Assembly (NCBI GenBank): GCA_966211215.1
Contig: CBIHNR010000097.1
Span: 1-20,936, forward strand
Source: Desertivirga sp966211215
GTDB lineage: Bacteria; Bacteroidota; Bacteroidia; Sphingobacteriales; Sphingobacteriaceae
Reading direction: 5' to 3'
Length of the DNA: 20,936 bases
Under the pieces are notes generated by a model. It saw nothing but the letters and a program-made list of their open reading frames with translations, made no database searches and was not told the origin of the DNA. Each line of letters starts with the position of its first letter. Position 1 is the stretch's first letter. The position numbers were made by a program, and so were the translations under genes. Positions 8,183 through 16,400 of this stretch are shown piece by piece.

Positions 8183-11179
8183 TTATAAAGTAAATTTGAA
8201 ACCCACTGTGAATGTGCGCGGTATAGTAATTCCATATCCCGTATCATAGCCATTGTAACTCACCAGTTCGGGATCCCTTCCTGAATAATTGGTAATGGTA
8301 AATAAGTTATTAGCAGTTACATAACCCTTAAGATTAGTTCCCTTTCCCGAAGCGCTCTTTTTCAAGAAACTTGTAAAATCGTAACCAAGTGTTACTGACC
8401 TCAATTTTATGAATGATGCATTTTCAAGGAACAGGTCCTGATCCATACGATATGGCACAACACTGCTCCATGGATTGTACAGCGGGTATTTAGAGTAGTC
8501 GCCTCTCTTTTCCCAAAAGGTAACTTCCTTAACAGAAGTTATATTATTAACACTCTGATTATTTACAAAGTCGAACCTTCTTGACATTTCCTCATTCATA
8601 ATATCCCTTCCTAAGTTGAAATAAAGGTTGAATGAAAAATCTAGTTTCTTATAGCTGAAGGCATTAGAGAAACCACCGGCAAGTACCGGCAACGTATGCC
8701 CCCTCAAAACCTTATCATTCCCATCGAGAATATAATCCCCATTTAAATCCTTCCATTTAGGATCTCCTTTACTTAACTCAATACCATCGATACTTAATTT
8801 CCTCCCGGTGGCTGGATTCACTGGAATTTCAGATTCAGTGTTGTAAATTCCTTCATTATAGTACAACCAGTAAGAATCAATTGGACTGCCAACCCGAAGC
8901 AACCTGTTACCTATAGAAAGCTCGGAACGACCACCTGGTAATGCTGTTAATTCATTTCTGTTAAAATTGAAATTCAGAGTTGAAGTCCATTTTAGTTTAC
9001 TGCCAGGTTTTAAAGGGCTTGCAGAGATTGCGACATCTAGCCCTTTATTATTGACGTTCATACCTGACTGAAAAGCAAAATCATAACCATATTCTGAGTA
9101 TGCAGAAATAGGCAACAATTGATCTTTGTCTGACCTTGAATATAACTGAATTGAGGCACTAACTCTGTCTTTTAACAATCCAAGGGTTGCTCCAGCTGTA
9201 ATTTGCTCGGAATATGCCCAAGGTATATTGTATCCAATCCAGCCCGTGGAATAAGGCCGGTTAAGCGTTGAAACCCCAGAGAATGTTCCGATTCTCTTCT
9301 CGCCTGAATAGCCCAAGTCAACGCTATACTGAGGCCCTGCAGCAAACCTGTCGTCCGCTTGCGTTTTACCTAAGCGGGAATAACCCAGATTAACATTCAG
9401 TCCTGAGATTTTCTCGTTATTATTCAAAAGATCTTTCTTTACATCCCATCTGGCTGCAATTGTTGGGGAAAAGAACCACCTATCAGTGGGTTGCGATGTA
9501 GAGGCGCCATCTTCTCTCAGCAATACAGAAAGAAAGTATTTGTCTTTATAAGAATAGCTCGCTTTACCATAAAATGAAGCAAAGCTAGTTTTTAAACGGT
9601 CCAGATAGCGGAAAGTAAGCGTGTTGAGAAACGCTCCATTTCCGGTTGTTGGCAACTGATTGGAGAATATATAAATAGCGTAGTTACCAAGTGGGTCCGA
9701 AAGAAGATTAACTTTAATATAGTCATTTGATCCTCTGTAAGCATTTCCATAACTATAAAAGTAAGTATCCCACAGGAGGTTTTGTCCTAACTCCAAATCA
9801 AGGCGGGAATTTTTACCCGGCTTTAAGTTATAGCCTAAGGAATTTTCGACGGATAATCTTTGGTTATAACCAAAATAGTTAGAAACGTAACTATTTGTCT
9901 CCATCAGCGTGCTTGGAAAGAAGAAATCGCGGTATCCTTCGTTATAGTCTACTCCCATCTGAGTTTTTGCCCAAAAGTTTCCTAATGTAACATTCAGGTT
10001 TGCAAAGCCGTTCACCATGTTATTTCTGTTCTTGTCGAACGACTTATCATATTGGGACTGGAATTGTGCAAAATAGTCCTTATTCGGTGCCGGAGGATTG
10101 GTTAGATTCGGGAAATAACGGGCCTCAGCAAAGCGGTCGCGCATATATTTATTTCTGCCTCTTATTACCTGACTAGCATTAATAGAAGCAGTAACATTTA
10201 ACCACTTCAGAGGAATCATATTGACAAGAAAAGCTGCACTGTATCTGTCAAGACGTGTATCATCGGCCACTCCTCCATTACGCTGATTTCCAACAGAGGC
10301 TCTGAAGTTCGACCTATCATTTCCACCGGTTGCACTTGCATCAAATCCATACACCAGCGAGTTTTTATAATATAAATCGGTCCAGTTTGATGGTCCATAG
10401 TAAATATTATATAATGAATCCGTCAGATAAGCCGGAATGTTCTGAAAATCCTGGGAAGTTCCATACTTATTATAAAATGGCATCCTGAAGGCACGTTCAG
10501 TTGCACCGTTTATAGTAGTAACATTAGGTGCCTGCGCCATTCCTACGTATGAGTTTACCGTTACCCGTCGTTGAGCAGATGACTGTTTCGTCTTCACATA
10601 AATAACTCCATTTGACGCCAATGCTCCATATTTGGCCACTTCGACGGGATCTGTAAGTACCTGAATGGACTCCACATTTTCGGGCTGCAATGAACTTAGA
10701 ACATTAGTAGCAGTGCCTATTCTGGCATACTCGTGCGACTGAATGTCATAAGCGAATGGATGGTCTTTCGAAATAACAGGAACCCCATCTATAACTACCA
10801 GTGGTTGAGTTTGAAAAGCCTCTTTTACTGAGAGTAAAGGCAATGCACTGCCATGAATGAACATGTTTTGTTCGGTTCCAGGCTCTCCACTTGGCTCCTG
10901 AACATAAACACCCGCGGCACCGCCTTTTAGGTACTGCTGCAAAGATGAACCGGGGAAATACTTTAGGTTAGCTGGATTGAGCGAACCAGCATTGTTCAAA
11001 AAAAATTTTTGTTCTCCAACAATATTTCTTTGAACCACGAGATCTTTCTTTAACGAATCAACGGCAGTGGAATCGGCTTTAAGCTTTGAAGAGCTTATCA
11101 AAGACTTAGCTTTTTCCTTACCGTAACCGTTTAGAAAGCAGAAAATAACAGAAATACATAGACATTCCCTGAGACGCAT
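8183..11179 (-). CDS. SusC/RagA-type TonB-dependent transporter lacking the N-terminal carboxypeptidase-like domain
   Basis: First gene of the six-gene uptake cluster, 998 aa. After a short signal-like segment (MRLRECLCISVIFCFLNGYG) there are only about 30 charged, probably disordered residues before the plug region. The beta-sandwich that normally starts SusC proteins (GxVxDxxGxPLxGA) is absent. The plug is recognisable but divergent: GSSLQQYLKGGAAGVYV, TQPLVVIDGVPV, VESIQVLTDPVEVAKYGALA. The barrel carries usual SusC features such as GDPKWKDLNGDYILDGND and the C-terminal YNGYDTGYGITIPRTFTVGF. A clear TonB box is not seen. It begins about 90 bp downstream of a LacI-type palindrome and ends 7 nt before susD. 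The missing domain is not obviously a truncation, since an intact signal and ATG are present. Family is firm; the unusual N-terminus is the open point. Confidence 0.92.
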   Translation of the reverse strand: MRLRECLCISVIFCFLNGYGKEKAKSLISSSKLKADSTAVDSLKKDLVVQRNIVGEQKFFLNNAGSLNPANLKYFPGSSLQQYLKGGAAGVYVQEPSGEPGTEQNMFIHGSALPLLSVKEAFQTQPLVVIDGVPVISKDHPFAYDIQSHEYARIGTATNVLSSLQPENVESIQVLTDPVEVAKYGALASNGVIYVKTKQSSAQRRVTVNSYVGMAQAPNVTTINGATERAFRMPFYNKYGTSQDFQNIPAYLTDSLYNIYYGPSNWTDLYYKNSLVYGFDASATGGNDRSNFRASVGNQRNGGVADDTRLDRYSAAFLVNMIPLKWLNVTASINASQVIRGRNKYMRDRFAEARYFPNLTNPPAPNKDYFAQFQSQYDKSFDKNRNNMVNGFANLNVTLGNFWAKTQMGVDYNEGYRDFFFPSTLMETNSYVSNYFGYNQRLSVENSLGYNLKPGKNSRLDLELGQNLLWDTYFYSYGNAYRGSNDYIKVNLLSDPLGNYAIYIFSNQLPTTGNGAFLNTLTFRYLDRLKTSFASFYGKASYSYKDKYFLSVLLREDGASTSQPTDRWFFSPTIAARWDVKKDLLNNNEKISGLNVNLGYSRLGKTQADDRFAAGPQYSVDLGYSGEKRIGTFSGVSTLNRPYSTGWIGYNIPWAYSEQITAGATLGLLKDRVSASIQLYSRSDKDQLLPISAYSEYGYDFAFQSGMNVNNKGLDVAISASPLKPGSKLKWTSTLNFNFNRNELTALPGGRSELSIGNRLLRVGSPIDSYWLYYNEGIYNTESEIPVNPATGRKLSIDGIELSKGDPKWKDLNGDYILDGNDKVLRGHTLPVLAGGFSNAFSYKKLDFSFNLYFNLGRDIMNEEMSRRFDFVNNQSVNNITSVKEVTFWEKRGDYSKYPLYNPWSSVVPYRMDQDLFLENASFIKLRSVTLGYDFTSFLKKSASGKGTNLKGYVTANNLFTITNYSGRDPELVSYNGYDTGYGITIPRTFTVGFKFTL

Positions 11180-11261
11180 AATTTATTGATTTAAACGCAT
11201 AACTTGTTTGGTTTATAATATCACGCATGAACCAAGCGTACTAATAGCATTTTTGTAATTG

Positions 11262-11275
11262 GTAAAGCGCTTTTT
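11262..11275 (-). promoter_or_regulatory. Candidate LacI-family operator upstream of the SusC cluster
   Basis: The perfect 10-bp palindrome AAAGCGCTTT (11264-11273) has a central CG and fits the LacI/CcpA-type core AANCGNTT. Its centre is about 90 bp upstream of the SusC ATG. The gene immediately upstream encodes a LacI-family regulator. A second AAANCGNTTT palindrome lies at nearly the same distance from the glycosidase start at 20659. Binding is inferred. Confidence 0.6.
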
Positions 11276-11331
11276 CTAACTCTGACACTCAAAAGCGAAG
11301 GACACTTTTTTGTCAATTCATACCTAAGACA

Positions 11332-11386
11332 ACCAAAAGAAAAAGCAATACTCACTTTATTTGATTTTTTTTTTGTTTCTTTTGGT
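11332..11386. repeat. 11-bp perfect inverted repeat
   Basis: ACCAAAAGAAA (11332-11342) and TTTCTTTTGGT (11376-11386) flank a 33-nt AT-rich spacer that includes a run of ten T. The outer bases AAGAC and CTT extend the pairing with a bulge. It lies upstream of the LacI-type palindrome on the operon side. It could be a regulator site, a DNA bend, or a structure of chance in AT-rich DNA. Confidence 0.4.
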
Positions 11387-11587
11387 CTTCCAATTGGATT
11401 TGCAATCTATCGAGCGCCGTGCTCAGATACTAAGCTTGATTAGGCGACTTCACTCAGATACCGTGGACCTGCTAGCATGTGTTAAAGGTGCACCTACAAA
11501 TCCTGGTTATTAATAAGGTTAGTTATCTTCCTTTAAAAACTCTGGCCATCAATCCGCTCTTTCCGTTCGGATTTCTTCTAAGACACG

Positions 11588-11614
11588 AAAAGCTGAGGGC
11601 AATACTCAGCTTTT
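11588..11614 (-). terminator. Rho-independent terminator-like hairpin (possibly bidirectional)
   Basis: A perfect 10-bp stem AAAAGCTGAG / CTCAGCTTTT encloses a 7-nt loop GGCAATA. On either strand the GC core is followed by four or five T. Because all genes here are on the minus strand, it most likely ends transcripts from the lacI-like gene and its remnant before the SusC promoter region. Confidence 0.65.
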
Positions 11615-11641
11615 TAAAAAAAAATTGGAATTAAAATAAAG

Positions 11642-11838
11642 AATTTCCAATGGCCTACTTATTAAGCATACGACTTTTCCTACAGCCAATTCCGCGACTA
11701 GCCGGCCAATAATTCTGCCAAATAAATTGATTAAATTTTTACACCTTAAACAGAAACGAGTGCCCCACTAGATACCCTCACATTTAGGATTGCTGGTAAA
11801 ACCGACTGTTTAACATTGGTAATTCGCTCGTTATGGTT
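11642..11838. repeat. Direct repeat copy A (duplicated lacI 3' end and downstream flank)
   Basis: This about 197-nt block repeats the block at 11889-12085 with a constant offset near 247 nt. By eye, the 93-nt coding part differs at about 7 positions and the non-coding flank is somewhat more diverged. The conservation of both the coding end and the trailing non-coding sequence shows a segmental duplication, not convergent protein sequence. Confidence 0.85.
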
Positions 11839-11870
11839 AATTAAAATAGCCATCATCATTGCGTATAAAA
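11746..11870 (-). pseudogene. Remnant of a second LacI-family gene (C-terminal end only)
   Basis: The last 30 codons (11748-11838) encode NHNERITNVKQSVLPAILNV and onward to SGALVSV, differing at only two residues from the end of the intact LacI-like protein at 11993. Upstream of this, ENQVLYAMMMAILI is only loosely similar to the corresponding SASLISILI stretch, and then the frame runs into a copy of the lacI downstream flank. No HTH or ligand-binding domain remains. The open frame continues to an ATG at 11937, but that part reads through the non-coding repeat flank, so a functional 63-aa protein is unlikely. The left limit of the remnant is approximate. Confidence 0.7.
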
Positions 11871-11888
11871 CCTGATTTTCGGCAAAGG

Positions 11889-12085
11889 AATTTCCAGTGG
11901 CCCAAGTTCTTAAGCATACGACTTCCCATACAGCCAATTCAACGATTAGCCGGCCAATAATTCTGCTAAATAAACTGTTTAATTTTTACACCTTAAACAG
12001 AAACAAGTGCCCCACTAGATACCCTCACATTTAGGATTGCTGGTAAAACCGACTGTTTAACATTAACAATTCGTTCGTTCTGATT
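11889..12085. repeat. Direct repeat copy B (3' end of the intact lacI-like gene plus flank)
   Basis: Partner of the block at 11642-11838. It spans the final 30 codons and stop of the intact LacI-family gene and about 104 nt of downstream non-coding DNA. About 50 nt of non-repeated sequence separates the two copies. Confidence 0.85.
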
Positions 12086-13024
12086 AATTTGATCTATAAG
12101 GATACTTATTAAAGATGCACTCATCTCCTCTAAGGGCTGCTTTATCCCCGTTATTGATGGACTTAGTGCTGAATAAAAAGGTTGGTCATCATAAGATAAA
12201 AAAGCAACATCATCAGGTACTTTCAGATTCAATTGAGCCGTTGCCTTCAAACCTCCCATTGCCAAATAGTTAGTGGCAAAAAATAAAGCGTCAAGGTTTT
12301 TTTTGGGTTTTAAAAATTTGAAAATGTCTTTCTCCGTTTGGATTTGGCTCGAAGAAAAGTTTGCTTCCATTACATACGGCGTCAGACCGTTTTCCTGGAT
12401 TGCTTTATGGTAACCGGCAAGACGTGCCGCCATTTGAGTTTGTTGAGAATTGATAGTAATAAAAGCAATCTGAGACCTGTTGCATTCATGAATTAAGTGG
12501 CAGGTAGCATTATAAGTGCTTTCAAAGTTATTTAAAACAACATGCGAACACTCTACATCAGGATAGTAGCGGTCAAATAACACAACCGGAATATTGTCGT
12601 TGATGAGGCTTTTAATCTCTTTTTTAATGCCAGGAGTAGGTACGATAATGTATGCATCAACATGCCTTTCCCGAAACATGTTGATAATCCCCCGAGCAGT
12701 TTTATCATCGTTGTCAGTACTGCAATACATTATTTTGTAGCCATATTCAGCCGCATACTTTTCAACGTAATAGGCAAGTTCAGCAAAAAAATTGTCGGAT
12801 ATTTTTTCAACCAGCAGCCCTATTATTTTGGTTTTGCCCGTGGCCAGGCATTTTGCCAGATGATTTGTTTTATACCCTCTTTCATTTACATACTTAAATA
12901 CCCTCTCAATTGATGCCGAACTTATTTTCATTTCCGGCCCTTTTCCGTTTAATATAAATGAAACGGTGGTAGCGGATAAACCCAGCTCCTTAGCAATATC
13001 TTTTAATAATACCTTCTCTGACAT
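11993..13024 (-). CDS. LacI/GalR-family transcriptional regulator
   Basis: A 343-aa cytoplasmic DNA-binding regulator of normal family length. The N-terminal helix-turn-helix at about residues 6-27 (LLKDIAKELGLSATTVSFIL) is followed by the hinge-region pattern VNERGYKTNHLAKCLATGKT. The periplasmic-binding-protein-like effector domain follows (IIGLLVEKISDNFFAEL, VLFDRYYPD, ALFFATNYLAMGGL, VAFLSYDDQPFYSALSPSIT). It should sense a sugar or sugar phosphate. It lies directly upstream of the six-gene SusCD cluster in the same orientation, separated from it by a hairpin terminator and by a LacI-type palindrome, so local regulation is plausible. Its 3' end is duplicated downstream. The ligand cannot be read from sequence. 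Confidence 0.95.
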   Translation of the reverse strand: MSEKVLLKDIAKELGLSATTVSFILNGKGPEMKISSASIERVFKYVNERGYKTNHLAKCLATGKTKIIGLLVEKISDNFFAELAYYVEKYAAEYGYKIMYCSTDNDDKTARGIINMFRERHVDAYIIVPTPGIKKEIKSLINDNIPVVLFDRYYPDVECSHVVLNNFESTYNATCHLIHECNRSQIAFITINSQQTQMAARLAGYHKAIQENGLTPYVMEANFSSSQIQTEKDIFKFLKPKKNLDALFFATNYLAMGGLKATAQLNLKVPDDVAFLSYDDQPFYSALSPSITGIKQPLEEMSASLISILIDQINQNERIVNVKQSVLPAILNVRVSSGALVSV

Positions 13025-13464
13025 TCTATCACAATAAATTGGTTGCTCCTGCGAAACAGGAAAAAAGAAAAGCGACGTTCTCTTTGGCTAAATTGGAGAA
13101 AAATTGAACCAGGGAACGGGGAGAAAGCAACCAAGTATAAGCGGTAGATATTGCAGCGACGCAATTTAATTGCTGTATAACAGAGATTTCTGGATTTATT
13201 GTAATAAGCCTCGTTGCGTTTTTTAATTTAAGTGCAATATTAAGCGAGAGGCTGCGTTCCGCCAGATTTAGGGCTGCGCTTGATTGGCTAAGCTAGCTTA
13301 AGAATAGAATACGCGGATATTTCTGCGGTCAAGCTCTGCTACGCTAAGATTAAACCAAGAGGCGCAGCATGTTAAAATTCCCTGGTATGCAAGATTTAAA
13401 GCTGCGATTTAATCAATCTACCTATCTAACCAGATTATAACAAGGACAAATATGAACCAGCCAA
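13025..13464. other. Intergenic region between HTCS and lacI-like genes, with clustered GCTGCG motifs
   Basis: 440 nt with no convincing ORF. GCTGCG or its complement occurs at about 13242, 13273, 13362 and 13400, plus GCAGCG at 13154. Two of these sit in an imperfect direct repeat, AGATTTA-RR-GCTGCG (13264 and 13392). A 12-bp palindrome TAAGCTAGCTTA lies at 13289-13300 and the odd-centred palindrome GCAATT-T-AATTGC at 13161-13173. The lacI promoter should be at its low-coordinate end. No clear terminator for the HTCS gene was seen. Confidence 0.5.
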
Positions 13465-16400
13465 TCAACTTCCCGGAGCACGTAAAAAGGTACGGCGGTA
13501 TTTTTTAATGTAGTCAGAAGGATTTAAGCCAAAAATCTTACTAAACTGTTCCCGGAAATAGCGAGCATCTTGTATACCTACATTGTAAGCAACTTCTTTA
13601 ACCTGAATATCGGTTTGGATCATGAGTTCGGCAGCTTTCTTTAAACGGATATAGCGTATAAATTCACTTATAGATAATCCAGAAATTGCTTTAACCTTTC
13701 TAAAAACATTCGAATGGCTCATACCCATTTCCTTAACAAAGACCTTAACGTTAAATTGCTCATCCTGAAGATGTTTATCTACAATATCTATGCACTTTTT
13801 CAGGAAAGCACTGTATTCTTCAGAGACTTTTTCATTATTACTCTGCAGGGTTACTTCGTTAAAGAAATAACGTTTCAAAGAATCACGGCCCTTTAAAATA
13901 CTTCTTATCCGCGCTATTAAAAGATCCTTTTCAAATGGCTTGGTAATATAATCGTCTGCCCCACATTCAATGCCCTTCAATTTTACTTCCGGAGAAGATG
14001 TTCCGGTTAGTAGAATTACCGGGATATGGCTAAATTCTTTTGATTCTTTAATTTTAGCACAAAGCTCAACACCACTCATGCCTTCCATCACAATATCGGA
14101 TACAATAATATCCGGCTCCACCTTTTTCAAGAGTTCGGAAGCCCGTTCAGCACTTTCTGATTCAAAAATATTATATGAAGACTGCAGAATTTGCCTTACA
14201 TAAGCCCTTATTTCCGCATCATCATCAACAAGGAGCACGTTGGGCTTTTGTTCTACTACCCCCTCATATACCCGGCTCATACTTTCTGACACCGTCTCTT
14301 TCGAGTTGACCTCATTGTCTGTTGGGCCTACATATAATTCTTCTAACAGGTTAGTATTTGAAGGATTGGTTTCTTTTGAGGTACTTATATCAATATTTTC
14401 AGTATTTAATGGCAAGCGGTATTCAAAAATTGTCCCTTTCTCTGAAGTACTGCTATAAGAAAGCTTACCACCCTGAATTTCACTGATTTGCTTGGAAATG
14501 AATAAGCCGATGCCGAAGCCACTCTTCTTTGTGGGTGCTTGGCTTTGCCCCAGCCTAAAAAACTTTTCGAAAAGCTTTTCTCCAATATCTGCAGGAATAA
14601 CCGGACCCGTATTTTTAACTGACATTAGTGCATTTACGCCATCTTGTTTTAGAGTTAAAATAACAGTTCCCTTCTCGCCGCCGTATTTAATTGCATTAGA
14701 TAACAGATTGAACAATACAATTTCTATTTTTTCCCTGTCTCCAAATATTTTCAAATCATGTACCTTGTTATCAAAAGTGTATTCAATTCCCTTTGCTTTC
14801 ACCTGGTTGATAAAACATAAAAACACCTCGTTACATACTTCGCCTAAATCCAGAACCTCTGGCTTAAGATTTGATACTTCGTTTTCTGCACTTTTAAATA
14901 GTAAGAGCTGGTCAACCAGGCTTAAAAGCCTACGAGTATTTCTATGCACGGCACTAACATCTACCAGGTTTATGTTTTTGCCGTCATTATTTAACAGATC
15001 TTTTACCGGGTTAACAATGAGTGTAAGCGGAGTCCTTAACTCGTGAGCAATATTGGTAAAAAACGATATCCGCTTTTCATTCAACTCAGCCTCTTGTGCT
15101 GCCTTTAGGGAGGTTAACTCGACTTCAAACTTCAGCCGGGCTTTTTCTTTTTGATAATATACATAACCATAAATGGCCGAAGCTCCCATTGCTATATAAA
15201 GGCAGTACGCCCACCAACTACGATACCAGGGAGGTAAAACAGTAATCTCGATTAACTTGCTGGAATGATTCCAGATGCCTGATGCGTTGGTTGACCTTAT
15301 TTCAAGTGTATATTTTCCTTCGTTTAGCCGCGAATAACTTACAGTGCGCAAGTTGTTAGTGTAATTCCAGGCTTTGTCCCATCCTTTAAGGTGGTACGCA
15401 TATTTAATCTTATCGGGGAGCGAATATTCAAGCGCCACGAAGTTGAGCGAAAACATCGACTTTTCGTAAGGCAATACAATATGTTTTATGTCGTAAATGG
15501 ACGATGCATTATCCAAAAACTCACTGTCGGCAGATACTGGATTATTCAAAACGCTCATGCCCGTGATAACGATTGGAGGAAACCCCTTATACGCTTTAAT
15601 ATCCTTTGGATTGAAAATATTAAAACCATTAATACCGCCAAAGAGCAATTCGCCGGTACGTAGCTTTGCGGAGGAATTGTAGTAAAACTGGTTAGCCTGG
15701 AGTCCGTCTGCGGCATAAAAATTTTCGAATTTGAGTGTCTTAGGGTTTAGCCTCGACAGGCCATTGAATGTTGCCAGCCAGATAAAACCATTTGCATCCT
15801 CCTCAATATTTACAACAGTATTGTTTGCCAGCCCATTCTTTTCATTAAGGGTTTTAAGGTCATTAAGCTTCGCATTGTAAACTACAAGCCCTCTTCCGTA
15901 GGCCCCCATCCATACGTTTTCTTCTTTATCGACATACACGGCCCTAACATAAGTATCGAGGTCAAATCGTTTGACTTTTCTGCTTTTTTTATTTACCTGC
16001 AAAACATTACTAATAGTGCCGAGCCATAGGTTGCCAGACTTATCTTCAGCTATTGAGATAACTTCCGCATTTATCGGGAATGGGGCCGGAACAAATCTGT
16101 TTGAAATTCTATCGAATTTAAAAAGCCCTTTCTCTAAGTTCCCGGCATAGCGGCCTTTTATACACCCGGCCCATATATTATTTTCCGAGTCGCGGAATAG
16201 TTTAAAAACATATTTGGCTCCATTATCCCGCTGCAAAAAAGGCACATTTTCAAAGTCCTGGGTTGCTTTATTAAACCTTTTTACCCCTGCACCATAACTT
16301 GCTGCCCAGATGTTTCCATTCTGATCTCTTATTATAGAAGTGATTTGATTTGCACCTGGTTGATTCTTAAAAACATAAGGTTTAAATAGATTCTTATTTC

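Larger units (their letters stand above)
11180..11745. other. Intergenic and control region upstream of the SusC-SusD cluster
   Basis: About 570 nt with no convincing gene. Contents: the untranslated leader of the susC-like gene, a LacI-type palindrome (11262-11275), an 11-bp perfect inverted repeat (11332-11342 / 11376-11386), an unassigned stretch at about 11395-11585, a hairpin terminator (11588-11614), and the first part of the direct repeat from the LacI 3' region. A weak Bacteroidetes-type -7 match (TACGCTTG on the minus strand, consensus TAnnTTTG) lies at about 11233-11240, just downstream of the palindrome; I hold this loosely. Confidence 0.5.

Noticed and set aside
8176..8253. Upstream extension of the first SusD reading frame overlapping the susC gene
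   Set aside because: The extra 26 residues overlap the susC coding end and are not signal-like; starting at 8175 gives a standard lipoprotein signal 7 nt after the susC stop.
11401..11510. Possible tRNA or structured RNA because of a GC-richer stretch
   Set aside because: No cloverleaf, anticodon arm or TTCRA-type loop could be folded by eye.
11746..11937. 63-codon open frame as a real small protein
   Set aside because: Its first half is the non-coding flank of the lacI repeat and its second half a copied lacI end, so it is better read as a remnant.
14492..15046. Plus-strand ORF of 184 codons
   Set aside because: Antisense shadow of the histidine kinase region of the HTCS gene, with low-complexity composition.
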